Positions 30,537-41,163 of a DNA stretch of 64,000 nt are shown here, in pieces. A model generated the notes under the pieces. It saw nothing but the letters and a program-made list of their open reading frames with translations. It did not search any database and was not told the DNA's origin. Source of the DNA: Candidatus Gastranaerophilales bacterium (lineage in GTDB: Bacteria > Cyanobacteriota > Vampirovibrionia > Gastranaerophilales > JANQFW01); assembly GCA_028277625.1 (NCBI GenBank), contig JANQFW010000082.1, forward strand, positions 1-64,000, given 5' to 3'. Numbering within the stretch: position 1 is the stretch's first letter; each line of letters opens with the position of its first letter. A program made the position numbers and the translations under genes.

Positions 30537-31469
30537 TTATTCCTGCTTACCTTTTATCAACAATTCACAAAGAGCCTCTGAAATAGGATACCCAGACTCC
30601 TGTTCAAAATAAGTAAACATAGGCGATGGATTAGCCTCTATAAAGACATATTCTCCTGTTTTAGCAGAATGCTTTATATCTATGCCAGAAAAATTAAGCT
30701 TAAATAACTTCATAATTTTTAAACAGTCCTGCTTAATGTTATCAGGAATCTCGATAGGCTCTATTTTTGCCCCTTCATCCTCTCTAAAATCAACAGTGTC
30801 TGCCAAAATATTAGCTGCAAATATTTTATCACCGATAACATAAACCCTAACATCAGTGCCTTCTATGTATTCTTGAAACTTAACAGGTGAAAGCTTTAAA
30901 GAATTCAGCCGTTCGTCAGTTAAATCTTCTTTGGTTATTTTTTCGGTATGGGCTCCGCCTCTTACGGGCTTACAAACCAAATCATGAGCTGTATCATCTA
31001 TATAACTTAAAAGTTCTTCTTTGTCATTAGTTATAAAGGTCTTGGGTATTCTAATATTATTTTTTGCCATTAAATTAAGTTGATACCCCTTGTTTTTATG
31101 CATTTCTATAGCATCAAAAGAATTTACCCATAAACAGTCAAGAGATTGAAACAGGCTATTGAGATTAGAGCTTACTTCTCTTTCTATTATATTGGACATA
31201 TAATAGCCTTCTTCCGTATTCTCCTCGGGTGGTATAGAAATACCATAATGCCAACGCCAATAAACACTTTTGATATCAGAAAGGTTTATTTTCTTATTAT
31301 CTATATTCAATACGCCCTGTATATTCTCATAGGAGGGTGACCAGCTTATTAAAAGATCCTTAGGTATTCTTCTAGTATCTAAATAGCATACATCTTGATT
31401 TTTAGACATTAAAAGGTCATATATATATTTGGAATGATACTCTTCTTCTGATCCTATAATTAATATCAT
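30537..31469 (-). CDS. MvdD/graspetide-ligase-like ATP-grasp protein
   Basis: ATP-grasp sequence resembling MvdC/MvdD ligases: YLDTRRIP, SVYWRWHYG, CKPVRGGAHT, VKFQEYIEGTDVRVYVIGDKIFAANI...VDFRED, FSGIDIKH...GEYVFIEANPSPMFTYFEQESGYPISEAL. Overlaps the 3' end of nth by 4 nt. Confidence 0.75.
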   Translation of the reverse strand: MILIIGSEEEYHSKYIYDLLMSKNQDVCYLDTRRIPKDLLISWSPSYENIQGVLNIDNKKINLSDIKSVYWRWHYGISIPPEENTEEGYYMSNIIEREVSSNLNSLFQSLDCLWVNSFDAIEMHKNKGYQLNLMAKNNIRIPKTFITNDKEELLSYIDDTAHDLVCKPVRGGAHTEKITKEDLTDERLNSLKLSPVKFQEYIEGTDVRVYVIGDKIFAANILADTVDFREDEGAKIEPIEIPDNIKQDCLKIMKLFKLNFSGIDIKHSAKTGEYVFIEANPSPMFTYFEQESGYPISEALCELLIKGKQE

Positions 31470-32122
31470 TTTTTACTCCTATTTTGATTATTTGTTATAA
31501 CCTGATTGCAATACTCTATAATAGGGCAAACACTACACTTTGGATTGATAGTCTTACAAATTTCACGACCATGTAGCACAAGCAACTGATTAAGCACTCT
31601 CCAATACTCTACAGGTAGTTTATCCCTAAGTGCATACTCAGTCTGCTCAGGATTTTTAGTTTCTATATACCCTAAACGGTTTGCAATCTTGTGAACATGT
31701 GTATCCACACAGATAGCAGGCTTAAGATGCCCAAGCGATACTACAAGATTTGCTGTTTTTCGCCCGACACCTTTAAATTTTAAAAGCTCTTCTATCGTTT
31801 CAGGGACCTGATTATCATGCTTTTCTACAATTATTTTAGAAAAATCAATAATATTTTGAGCTTTTGTCTTGTAATAATTTATTGATTTTATTAAATTTTC
31901 TAGCTTATCTTGAGGCAAATTTGCCATTTTTTCAGGTGTATCAGCTACTGCAAACAGCTTTGCAGACACAGGGAAAGTAATTTCATCTCTTGTCCTTAAG
32001 CTTAAAAGACAAGAAACCAACACTTTATAAGGTTGCCCCTCATAATTTACATCCATTATATGCGGTGGGTAATAATCATCTAAAATTTTAACTATTTTGT
32101 CTATATTTACTTCTTTTTTCAT
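31466..32122 (-). CDS. nth: Endonuclease III
   Basis: HhH LLKFKGVGRKTANLVVS, VDTHVHKIANRLG, C-terminal Cys cluster CKTINPKCSVCPIIEYC. Confidence 0.96.
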   Translation of the reverse strand: MKKEVNIDKIVKILDDYYPPHIMDVNYEGQPYKVLVSCLLSLRTRDEITFPVSAKLFAVADTPEKMANLPQDKLENLIKSINYYKTKAQNIIDFSKIIVEKHDNQVPETIEELLKFKGVGRKTANLVVSLGHLKPAICVDTHVHKIANRLGYIETKNPEQTEYALRDKLPVEYWRVLNQLLVLHGREICKTINPKCSVCPIIEYCNQVITNNQNRSKK

Positions 32123-32237
32123 AGCTTGTTAAATGGTCCTTTTTAACTACCTTTAGATTAGCCTTTTTAATAATAAAAAACTATTTTTTAAATAGTAATA
32201 TATCTAATAAATAGGGTTAACTAAGAGGGGAATTGCA

Positions 32238-32486
32238 ATGGCACATACAATTTTAAAACAAATATACAGCGAAGCCAAAAAGAAATACATAAAGTGTGAA
32301 ATACTTGTACTGGACGAGGAAGAAGGCCTTCCTAACACAGATAGGCGTGAAATCGTTTTATCATGCCAAGAAAATGCAGGCGAGCCCTTTACAGAAATAG
32401 CTGCAGATACAGCAGCGGACATAGGCGACCTATATCCGGAAACTGAACTTATTGATCAATATGAAGATTTTGATAATAGGGATTAG
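32238..32486 (+). CDS. Hypothetical acidic protein, 82 aa
   Basis: ATG preceded by AGAGGGGA; fills the gap between nth and uppP; no recognised domain. Confidence 0.55.
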   Translation: MAHTILKQIYSEAKKKYIKCEILVLDEEEGLPNTDRREIVLSCQENAGEPFTEIAADTAADIGDLYPETELIDQYEDFDNRD

Positions 32487-32488
32487 TT

Positions 32489-33340
32489 TTACTTAATGAA
32501 GAATCCAAAAGATATAAACATTAATAAGCCCATACCCCAACAATAATAAGCAAATACATTTAATTTGTTTTTGTTAATAAACATAATAAAATATTTAATA
32601 CAAAAGTAGCCGGAAATTCCAGCGAATAAACATCCAACAGAAATTGCAATCCAGTTATAAGTCATAATCTGATCTATACCTACCATTTTAAGAGAATGAA
32701 AGATAGCTGCTAAAAGAATAATAGGTATACTAAGCAAGAAGGAATACTTTGCACAGGTGGTTCTATCAAGTCCTGTTGCCAGACCAGCTGCTATAGTTGA
32801 GCCTGATCTGGATAATCCTGGAGCAATAGCGCACCCTTGAGCTAGTCCAATAAGTGCAGCTTTTTTCCATGTAAGCTTTTTAGTCTTTTTAGGTATTTTA
32901 TCAGATATGAATTCTGTTGCATAAAGGATTGTACCGGTTAATATAAGAATTAATCCTACTACTGAAGGATTATGAACTAGTGCTTCAAAATGATCTTTAA
33001 ACGGATAAGCAAGAGCAACTGTTGCTGTAGTTCCTATTGCTATATATATAGGAATTTGTGCTTCGTAGTTATCTTTTAGGGTTTTATTCCTTACAGATTC
33101 AAAAAAGACTTTAAAAATCTCTCTTATATCTTTTCTAAAATAAATAACAATAGCTACAAGCGTGCTTAAATGAAGCATAATATCAAAAAAGATTTCTTCA
33201 GCTCCTCCACTTGTAATTGATTGTCCTGTAAGTGCTTTATATATGCTAGAAGATAACACAAGATGCCCTGAGCTGCTTACTGGCAAAAATTCAGTCAAGC
33301 CTTGTATTAGCCCTAATATTACAGATTGAACGATATCCAT
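32489..33340 (-). CDS. uppP: Undecaprenyl-diphosphate phosphatase (BacA/UppP)
   Basis: LGLIQGLTEFLPVSSSGHLVL and LAQGCAIAPGLSRSGSTIAAGL signatures. Confidence 0.96.
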   Translation of the reverse strand: MDIVQSVILGLIQGLTEFLPVSSSGHLVLSSSIYKALTGQSITSGGAEEIFFDIMLHLSTLVAIVIYFRKDIREIFKVFFESVRNKTLKDNYEAQIPIYIAIGTTATVALAYPFKDHFEALVHNPSVVGLILILTGTILYATEFISDKIPKKTKKLTWKKAALIGLAQGCAIAPGLSRSGSTIAAGLATGLDRTTCAKYSFLLSIPIILLAAIFHSLKMVGIDQIMTYNWIAISVGCLFAGISGYFCIKYFIMFINKNKLNVFAYYCWGMGLLMFISFGFFIK

Positions 33341-34087
33341 TTACTCTTCTCCTCTGGTCTCTTCGATTTCTTTTAATATTTCTTTTTCTTGTTTTGTTAG
33401 TTGTTTTTGTTTAAATTTTTCAAATAAGTCAGGTCTTTTTTTTATTGTAGCTAAAACAGATTGTTTTTTCCTCCATTTTGCAATATTTGCATGATGGCCT
33501 GATAATAGTATTTCGGGAACTTGCATTCCTCTATATTCAGCAGGTCGAGTATAATGAGGATATTCTAGCAAATCTTCTGAGAAAGACTCTTCTATTGCTG
33601 ACTCATCTGCACCTAAGCTACCAGGCAACAAACGAGTTATTGCATCTATTATGCATAAAGTACCCGGCTCCCCGCCTGTTAAGACAAAATCACCTATAGA
33701 TACTTCCCTGGGTTGTAAGCCGTGAATAATTCTTTGATCAAAGCCTTCATAATGTCCGCATATAAAATTAATTTGCTCTTTATTGCTAAGCTCTTGCACC
33801 AGTTTTTGATTAAAGGTTTCTCCACTGGGCGTTAATATTATTAGTTCAGAGTTTTGTTTCTTTTCAATTGATTCTACTGCCTTAAAAAAAGGATCGCACA
33901 TAAGTACCATGCCTGCGCCACCACCATATGGGGTGTCATCAACAGTGCGATGTTTGTCGTTTGTAAATTCCCTAGGGTTAATTGTATTAACTGACATAAT
34001 ATTGTTTTTTCTTGCTCTGCCTACAATGCTACTTGAGCAATAAAAGTCTATTACTTCAGGAAATAATGTTATTATATTAAATTCCAT
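33341..34087 (-). CDS. trmD: tRNA (guanine-N1)-methyltransferase
   Basis: FNIITLFPEVIDFY, HRTVDDTPYGGGAGMVL, FICGHYEGFDQRI, VSIGDFVLTGGE. Confidence 0.97.
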   Translation of the reverse strand: MEFNIITLFPEVIDFYCSSSIVGRARKNNIMSVNTINPREFTNDKHRTVDDTPYGGGAGMVLMCDPFFKAVESIEKKQNSELIILTPSGETFNQKLVQELSNKEQINFICGHYEGFDQRIIHGLQPREVSIGDFVLTGGEPGTLCIIDAITRLLPGSLGADESAIEESFSEDLLEYPHYTRPAEYRGMQVPEILLSGHHANIAKWRKKQSVLATIKKRPDLFEKFKQKQLTKQEKEILKEIEETRGEE

Positions 34088-34125
34088 TTTATACTCCAGC
34101 TTGAATAGCTCTAAGGTCAGACGAG

Positions 34126-34695
34126 TTATTCATTGCTTTCTTTTTCTTGCGCCTCAGTATCAGTATTAACGTCAGTAGATTGTTTTATTAGCCCGGGAAT
34201 ATTGTTAATTACAACTTTATTTTCCTTAACATTAACAAAAGGAACTAAATCAGAAACAAAAGGAACCATAGATTCTTTAGCATTTTCTTCTTCACTGCTT
34301 TTTATCACAAGCAAATCATTGCCGCCAAAATTAACAATATTAGAAACTTTTCCTACAAAGTTTTCCTGATCATCATAGACGTTTACCCCTATAAGGTCGT
34401 CTATAAAAAATTCATCGTTCTCAAGCTCAAGCTCTTCTTGTTCAACCTTTAGAAAAGCTCCTTTGAATTCTACAGCCTCGTCTATTGAGTTAAATTCTTT
34501 AAATTTCATCACCGCAAACTTTTTGTTAAATCTAACTCTTTCAATATTTAATACTTGAGATTTACAGCCTATTTGAGCTATAAATTTATCGAACTGCTCT
34601 AACTGATGTTCTTTTCCCGTTGTATAACCAACTTTTACTTCACCTTTAATCCCATGAAAATTTAATATTTTTCCAACTGATAATAATTTTTTCAA
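34126..34695 (-). CDS. rimM: 16S rRNA processing protein RimM
   Basis: VGKILNFHGIKGEVKV N-terminus, PRC-barrel-like half, next to trmD. Confidence 0.92.
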   Translation of the reverse strand: MKKLLSVGKILNFHGIKGEVKVGYTTGKEHQLEQFDKFIAQIGCKSQVLNIERVRFNKKFAVMKFKEFNSIDEAVEFKGAFLKVEQEELELENDEFFIDDLIGVNVYDDQENFVGKVSNIVNFGGNDLLVIKSSEEENAKESMVPFVSDLVPFVNVKENKVVINNIPGLIKQSTDVNTDTEAQEKESNE

Positions 34696-34718
34696 TTTTT
34701 TCTCCAGCTTCTTTAAGT

Positions 34719-35153
34719 CTACATATTTATTTCTTGAATAACACCGTCTTTTATAAGAATTTCAGCTTCTTTGAATTTTTCGTACAAATTTTCGCCTATT
34801 TTTAACTCTACATAATTCTCCAAACTACCTGTCACTATTACATGATTTAACGCCAAATGGTTAATGCTTTCTTTTTGAGTTTGTAGCTCAAGTTTTAGTG
34901 TAGCCAGCTGATCAAGTTTTTGAGATATTTCTATTATAGCTTGCTGAATTTGTTTTGAGTTATCATCTCCTAATGCTCCTGTAAATCCTTGTGATTGGTC
35001 TATAATTTGTTTATTTTGCAACTCTAACTGCATTATTTGACTATCAAGCAGTTGTAGCTCTTTGCTTAACTCATCAGTTGCTTGCTTTTTAAAACCTGTT
35101 GTAACAACAGTTTTTATTGTAACCGGCCTTTTTACCTTGATAACTTTGCCCAT
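34719..35153 (-). CDS. ylqD: YlqD family coiled-coil protein
   Basis: Coiled-coil with conserved C-term ENLYEKFKEAEILIKDGVIQEI; adjacent to rimM-trmD as in Bacillus. Confidence 0.7.
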   Translation of the reverse strand: MGKVIKVKRPVTIKTVVTTGFKKQATDELSKELQLLDSQIMQLELQNKQIIDQSQGFTGALGDDNSKQIQQAIIEISQKLDQLATLKLELQTQKESINHLALNHVIVTGSLENYVELKIGENLYEKFKEAEILIKDGVIQEINM

Positions 35154-35406
35154 GCCTTTCCCTCTAAATTTAAGATTATAATACGTAACTAATACACCAT
35201 ATACTATATTTACTTTAAATTTAATAGTATTTAAGATAAATTATAAAAAAAGTTATACTTCATCTGGAATTGCTTTTGGATTTTTTTAAAAATGTCTTTT
35301 ATTTATACTTATTAATGAATACAATAAAATATAAAGTCCTGAACTTAATTAGATAATAGTATAGATTTTTTTAAGAGATAATATAAAGTTTACTAAGTAC
35401 AAGATT

Positions 35407-36141
35407 ATGATTAAAGTAGAAAAAATATATAAAGCGTATAAAAATTTTGATGTGCTTATTGATGTTAGTGCACAAGTTGAAAAAGGGCAAATAGTTGCGG
35501 TTATTGGCCCATCTGGCTGTGGAAAGAGTACATTTTTAAGATGTATTAATGGTTTGGAAAAAGTTTCTAAAGGTAGAATATATGTCGACGGCAAAGAAGT
35601 TACCGCACCTGATACTAATTTGAATAAGATTCGATCCGAGGTTGGCATTGTTTTTCAACAGTTTAACTTGTTTCCGCATATGTCAGTAAAAGAAAACATT
35701 ATGCTAGCGCCTGTAAAGGTAAAAAAAATATCTAAAAGCGATGCCGATCAAATAGCAATGGCTTTGCTAGAAAAAGTAGGAATGCTGGATCACGCCCATA
35801 AATATCCTGAACAATTGTCAGGTGGACAAGCTCAGCGTGTTGCAATAGCAAGAAGCCTTGCTATGGAACCTAAGATTATGCTTTTTGATGAACCAACAAG
35901 TGCTCTTGATCCAAAGATGACAAACGAAGTGCTTGACACAATGAAGCAACTTGCACAAGACGGAATGACTATGATTGTTGTTACCCACGAAATGAGCTTT
36001 GCCAGAGAAGTTGCAAACAAAATTATGTTCTTTTCTCAAAGCAGGTTAATAGAAGAAGCCGCACCTGATAAATTTTTCCACAATCCGCAAAGCGAAATAA
36101 CTAGAGAATTTCTAAGAAGTGTATTAAAATTAGAAGTGTAA
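35407..36141 (+). CDS. glnQ: Polar amino acid ABC transporter, ATP-binding protein
   Basis: Walker A GPSGCGKST, LSGGQAQRVAIARSLAMEPKIMLFDEPTSALDP, ALDP-type amino-acid ABC ATPase. Confidence 0.93.
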   Translation: MIKVEKIYKAYKNFDVLIDVSAQVEKGQIVAVIGPSGCGKSTFLRCINGLEKVSKGRIYVDGKEVTAPDTNLNKIRSEVGIVFQQFNLFPHMSVKENIMLAPVKVKKISKSDADQIAMALLEKVGMLDHAHKYPEQLSGGQAQRVAIARSLAMEPKIMLFDEPTSALDPKMTNEVLDTMKQLAQDGMTMIVVTHEMSFAREVANKIMFFSQSRLIEEAAPDKFFHNPQSEITREFLRSVLKLEV

Positions 36142-36159
36142 TTGAGCTGGGAATAAGTT

Positions 36160-36954
36160 ATGAAAAAGATATTAAAAATATTTTGTGCCTTACTTTTATT
36201 AGCAGTAGTCGTGAATTTAGCAGCTTGTAGAAAAAAAGCTGATGTTGACTTGCTTGATAAGATTGAACAAAAAGGAAAGATTAAAGCGGGCGTAAAGTAC
36301 GATAGTAAGCCATTTGGATATATGGATGCAGATCAAAAGCTTAAAGGCTTTGACGTTGACTTGGTAAAAGAAATAGCTAAAAGACTTTTAGGTGATGAAA
36401 ATGCTGTAGAATTTCAACAGGTCACTTCTTCTAATAGAATTTTTGCATTAAACTCCGGGACAGTTGATCTTGTAGCCGCCACAATGACAGTCAATAAAAA
36501 AAGAAAAAAAGTTATAGACTTTAGTAATCCTTATTATATTGCTGGACAAGCTATAATGGTACCCCACAATAGTGATATACGTTCTATTGCTGATTTGGGC
36601 GGCAAAAAAATAATTGTAGTACTTGGCTCAACAAGTGAAAAGAATATTAAAACCCTAGTTCCCGAAGCTATAATTGGTGGTTTTAGAACATATACAGATG
36701 CTTTTTCTGCAATAAGATCAAGAAGAGGAGACGCTCTGACAACTGATGATACAATTATTGCAGGCTTTTTATCGGAAGATTCTAATTTTAAAATGCTAAA
36801 AGAAAGATACACACAGGAGCCTTATGCTCTTGGATTTAAGAAAAGTAAATCTACTAAAAAGTTTCAAGCAGCTATAAATACAATAATTGAAGATATGAAA
36901 GCAGATGGTACGCTAGAAAATATTAGAAGAAAATGGATGGCTCAGTTTGAATAA
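36160..36954 (+). CDS. Amino acid ABC transporter substrate-binding lipoprotein
   Basis: Lipobox VNLAAC; SBP family 3 sequence (KIKAGVKYDSKPFGYMD...GFDVDLVKEIAKRL). Confidence 0.92.
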   Translation: MKKILKIFCALLLLAVVVNLAACRKKADVDLLDKIEQKGKIKAGVKYDSKPFGYMDADQKLKGFDVDLVKEIAKRLLGDENAVEFQQVTSSNRIFALNSGTVDLVAATMTVNKKRKKVIDFSNPYYIAGQAIMVPHNSDIRSIADLGGKKIIVVLGSTSEKNIKTLVPEAIIGGFRTYTDAFSAIRSRRGDALTTDDTIIAGFLSEDSNFKMLKERYTQEPYALGFKKSKSTKKFQAAINTIIEDMKADGTLENIRRKWMAQFE

Positions 36955-36957
36955 AAT

Positions 36958-37632
36958 ATGAGTGAATTTGATATAAAATACATAGTTGAGTCTTTACCTT
37001 ATATAGCAAAGGGAATAGAACTAACGATCTTTATTTCGATTATTAGTTCTATTTTGGCATTTGCTATTGGTATAACTATAGCTTTTTTAAGGCGAACCGA
37101 TATTAAGCCTATGACCAAGCTTATGGCTCTTTTTGTTGAATTAACAAGAAACACTCCATTATTAATACAGCTTTATATCTATTATAAAGGCTTACCCAGC
37201 ATTGGTTTAAATTTATCACCTATTGCGTGCGGAATAATTTCTTTGAGTATTTACACTGGTGTGTTTATATCAGAAGTTTTTAGAGCAGGCATCAACTCTA
37301 TTGCACATGAACAATATCAAGCAGCAAGAGGGCTAGGGCTTTCTGACTTTCAAACTTTCAGATTAATTATATTTCCTCAGGCACTCAGGATTATAATACC
37401 TCCATTGGGCAGCCAGTTTATAAATTTGATAAAAAATTCTTCTTTAGTAAGCTTTATCGCTGTTACGGATTTATTTTATGTTATATACAAAGGTGCTGTT
37501 GATGACTTTATGTTCTTTGAAATGTTTATAACAGGTGCGCTGATTTATATGGCATTAACAGGTATTGTAGCATTATTAACAAATATTATAGAGCAAAATC
37601 TTAAAATTTCGGGAAAGGCAGGCTCTATTTAA
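36958..37632 (+). CDS. Amino acid ABC transporter permease
   Basis: HisM/GlnP-type permease; EAA-like loop QAARGLGLSDFQTFRLIIFPQALRIIIPPLGSQFI. Confidence 0.92.
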   Translation: MSEFDIKYIVESLPYIAKGIELTIFISIISSILAFAIGITIAFLRRTDIKPMTKLMALFVELTRNTPLLIQLYIYYKGLPSIGLNLSPIACGIISLSIYTGVFISEVFRAGINSIAHEQYQAARGLGLSDFQTFRLIIFPQALRIIIPPLGSQFINLIKNSSLVSFIAVTDLFYVIYKGAVDDFMFFEMFITGALIYMALTGIVALLTNIIEQNLKISGKAGSI

Positions 37633-38324
37633 TGTACTGGAATGATATATTTGAAAATTTTGATTTTTTAATGAGTGGATTGGTTGTGACAATTCAGCTG
37701 GCACTACTTGCTGTCATAGGGAGTTTATTATGCGGAATAGTTTTTGGTGTATTAAGACATTCTAAAATACCTGTAATAAGTTTTTTAGCTGGAGCTTATA
37801 TTGAATTTACACGCAGTATACCATTAATTTTATTTATTGTCTTTATCCATTTTGGATTTTTGCCATTAATACTGGGAGAGGCCTCAACGTTTTTTCAATC
37901 AGCATGTGTTGCCTTGATAGCATTTACATCGGCTTATGTTGCTGAGATAGTTCGTAGTGGTCTAAACTCTATTGACAAAGGTCATATTGAAGCAGCAAAA
38001 AGCCTTGGCCTAAACTGGTTTGACAGAATGACTTGCGTCATATTGCCTATAGCCTTAACCAGAATGACCCCGGCTCTTGTTAGTCAATTTATATCTCTAA
38101 TCAAAGATACTTCTCTTGCTTCTACCATAGGTCTGATAGAATTTACCAGATCAGGTGAGATTATTTACGAAAGAACCTACCATGAGCTGGAAATACTTAT
38201 ATTTATTGCTTTAACTTACTTTGCTATTTGTTATAGCTTATCTCTCTTAAGCAAAAAATTAGAGTCAAAGCCTTATATAAACAAAGACTCTGAAAATTTA
38301 AAGCAATTAAAAGAATTAGCTTAA
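37632..38324 (+). CDS. Amino acid ABC transporter permease
   Basis: Second GlnP-type permease; EAAKSLGLNWFDRMTCVILPIALTRMTPALVSQFI. Confidence 0.92.
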   Translation: MYWNDIFENFDFLMSGLVVTIQLALLAVIGSLLCGIVFGVLRHSKIPVISFLAGAYIEFTRSIPLILFIVFIHFGFLPLILGEASTFFQSACVALIAFTSAYVAEIVRSGLNSIDKGHIEAAKSLGLNWFDRMTCVILPIALTRMTPALVSQFISLIKDTSLASTIGLIEFTRSGEIIYERTYHELEILIFIALTYFAICYSLSLLSKKLESKPYINKDSENLKQLKELA

Positions 38325-38336
38325 AAAAGGTGATGA

Positions 38337-38573
38337 CTACCCGTAAGTTTTTTCTAAGTATTCTACTATTGCATCAGATTCATACATAAAAACTTGCTTA
38401 TCAAGGTCAACTAAGTAAGGCACTTGATCCCTATCACCAATTACTGTTATTATTTCTCTTTTTTTAGTAAACTTAGATACGTTTCTACATATATAATCTA
38501 AGTTAAGCTCTGATAATTTTGCTCTAACTTTTTTGCAATAAGGGCAACTTTCAAATTGATAAAGCTCTAACAT
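38337..38573 (-). CDS. Glutaredoxin-like protein (GST N-terminal-like)
   Basis: YQFESCPYCKKVRAKLSELNLDY CxxC motif and VPYLVD cis-Pro region. Confidence 0.88.
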   Translation of the reverse strand: MLELYQFESCPYCKKVRAKLSELNLDYICRNVSKFTKKREIITVIGDRDQVPYLVDLDKQVFMYESDAIVEYLEKTYG

Positions 38574-38729
38574 TTTATTCTCCTATTCTCTATAAATTAT
38601 AAATTCTGGGTGAAGATGATCACCTTTTCCAACTTTATACTAAAATCATTTAATTTTCTATTATTTTTTTGGTAATATTCATCACATTCTATAGGTGCAT
38701 ATTTTTATCATAAGCTCGCTCAGTAATCT

Positions 38730-40013
38730 TTACTCAAAAAGTTTTTTAAGTGGCTTATTCAAAAATAATAATATTATTCCCGGTACTAAGGTTAATAATA
38801 ACGGATACAAGAAAAATATTTTTGCATTAAGAGGATCATACATCCCTGCTAGGTAACCACCCATAAGGTTTGCAAAAAAGATAGAGGAAAACCATACACC
38901 CATTAAAAGTGATGCAAATTGTATAGGGGCTAACCTGCTAACCATAGACAATCCCACCGGGGAAATACAAAGCTCACCTATTGTGTGGAATAAATACACT
39001 CCTACCAGCCATAAAGGACTGACTTTATTGGACACATCACCGCCTTGTGATGCAATAAGTACAAGTAAAAATCCAAATGCTACAAATATTAAGCCTAAAG
39101 CAAACTTAATTACAGTAGAAGGTTCTTTTTTCTTGTTTGCAAGACCAATCCAAATGTTAGAAAATAATGGTGCTAAAAGCAAAATAAGCAAAGGGTTTAC
39201 GGACTGGAAGTAGCTAACAGGAAATTCCCAATTTAATAATGGTATAACCCTGTTGGTAATTTTATCCGCAAAAAGAGTTAAAGAGCTTCCGGCTTGCTCA
39301 AATGAGGCCCAGAAAAATATATTGAAAAACATTAAAGTAAAAATAAATGCTATACGCTGCTTTTCTTTTGTTGTAAGAGCTTGAGTTTTATCTTCTATTG
39401 CTGAGTCTTTTTCTTTTTTTGCAGCAGGTTGAATCCCTATATTATTTAAATATTTGTGCTGCCCCCATAAATAAACAGCTGTACCAATTAGCATACCTAC
39501 ACCGGCTGCGATAAATCCGTAATTAAAGCCGAATTTTTCGCCAAGAGTTCCACAAACTAGCGGGGCTAAGAATGCACCCAGATTTATTCCCATATAAAAA
39601 ATAGTAAATCCGGCGTCTCTTTTATTATCTGCATTTTCGTAGAGTTTACCAACAATTGTGGATATATTGGGCTTAAAAAAACCATTACCCAGTATTAAAA
39701 ATCCAAGAGCCACGTATAAAAACGGTACGGATGGGACAGCAAGAACAAATTCACCCAAAGCCATTAGTATAGCACCTATTAATATGCATTTTCTTGCACC
39801 AAAATATTTATCCGCCAGGTATCCACCCAGCAGTGGTGTTGCAAAAACAAGACCAGTGTATATCCCATAAATATGGCTAGCTTCTTTTGATGAAAATAAT
39901 AAAACTTTATACATATAGAGAACTAGTAAGGCCCGCATTCCGTAGTAACTAAACCTTTCCCACATCTCTATGGTGAATAAAAAATACAAACCCTGCGGGT
40001 GTTTTCTCTCCAT
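38730..40013 (-). CDS. POT family peptide:proton symporter
   Basis: FTIEMWERFSYYGMRALLVLYM and FTIFYMGINLGAFLAPLVCG POT/PTR signatures. Confidence 0.95.
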   Translation of the reverse strand: MERKHPQGLYFLFTIEMWERFSYYGMRALLVLYMYKVLLFSSKEASHIYGIYTGLVFATPLLGGYLADKYFGARKCILIGAILMALGEFVLAVPSVPFLYVALGFLILGNGFFKPNISTIVGKLYENADNKRDAGFTIFYMGINLGAFLAPLVCGTLGEKFGFNYGFIAAGVGMLIGTAVYLWGQHKYLNNIGIQPAAKKEKDSAIEDKTQALTTKEKQRIAFIFTLMFFNIFFWASFEQAGSSLTLFADKITNRVIPLLNWEFPVSYFQSVNPLLILLLAPLFSNIWIGLANKKKEPSTVIKFALGLIFVAFGFLLVLIASQGGDVSNKVSPLWLVGVYLFHTIGELCISPVGLSMVSRLAPIQFASLLMGVWFSSIFFANLMGGYLAGMYDPLNAKIFFLYPLLLTLVPGIILLFLNKPLKKLFE

Positions 40014-40104
40014 GTGATTAATCCCAATATACTAAAGCCCTAAAGGAATAAAAAGAAAAAACTTTTTATTCCATATTTATATAAAACTTTAAATTAATTA
40101 TTAT

Positions 40105-41094
40105 TTAGTTAAATAAAGAACTTACTGACTCATCTTCGTGAATTCTTGTAATAGCATCGCCAAGAAGCTGTGCAATTGATAATTGTGTGATTTTACTGCA
40201 AGCCCCTTGCTTTAATGGCAATGTATTTGTTGTAATAACTTCTTTAATAGGAGAAGCTTCTAATCTATCCATTGCAGGACCGCTCAATACAGGGTGAGCA
40301 CAACAAGCATAAACTTCTTTAGCCCCTTCTTTTATCAAAAGCTTGGACGCTTCTGTTATAGTTCCAGCGGTATCAATCATATCGTCGATCAAGAAGCAGG
40401 TTTTACCTTTAACGTCACCGATTACATTTTCTACTTCAGCAACGTTATGTGCTTTACGACGTTTATCGACAATTGCAATTGTACAATTGAGCTTTTTCGC
40501 AAAGATTCTGGTTCTTTCCACGCCACCAGCATCAGGACTAACAGCAACTACATTATCATTATCCAGACCTTTTTTCTTGATGTAATCTATTAAAACAGGT
40601 GTGGAGTAAATGTGATCTACTAAAATATTGAAATAGCCTTGAATTTGTCCTGTATGTAAGTCCATAGCAAGAACTCTGTTAGCACCTGCTGTGGTTAACA
40701 AATCAGCAACAAGCTTAGCTGAGATAGCTTCTCTACCTGCTGTTTTTCTGTCTTGTCTTGCATATGCATAATAAGGAATTACTGCTGTTATGTCTTTAGC
40801 ACTTGCTCTTTTAAAAGCATCTATCATAATCAGTAATTCCATTAAATTTTTATTAACAGGATCACATATAGGTTGAACAATAAAAACTTCATCACCTCTG
40901 ATACTTTCTTGAATCTGAACGTATATTTCACCGTCACTAAAGTTTTTAACAATCATTGGGCCAACTGTAGTTCCTAGATGCTCAGCGATTTCTTCTGCTA
41001 AAATACTATGAGATCTACCGGTAAATATTTTTATATCATGAGTTGATTTGATTGTTTGCTCAGGTTCAAGAACTCTTTGTAATTCAATTACCAA
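40105..41094 (-). CDS. prs: Ribose-phosphate pyrophosphokinase
   Basis: [56 protein letters not shown]. Confidence 0.97.
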   Translation of the reverse strand: MVIELQRVLEPEQTIKSTHDIKIFTGRSHSILAEEIAEHLGTTVGPMIVKNFSDGEIYVQIQESIRGDEVFIVQPICDPVNKNLMELLIMIDAFKRASAKDITAVIPYYAYARQDRKTAGREAISAKLVADLLTTAGANRVLAMDLHTGQIQGYFNILVDHIYSTPVLIDYIKKKGLDNDNVVAVSPDAGGVERTRIFAKKLNCTIAIVDKRRKAHNVAEVENVIGDVKGKTCFLIDDMIDTAGTITEASKLLIKEGAKEVYACCAHPVLSGPAMDRLEASPIKEVITTNTLPLKQGACSKITQLSIAQLLGDAITRIHEDESVSSLFN

Positions 41095-41163
41095 TTTCTA
41101 TGTCCTCCAAAATTAAAAGCTATATTCCTATTTCCCTTGACTGTAAAATTTTTTCTGCCGTTA

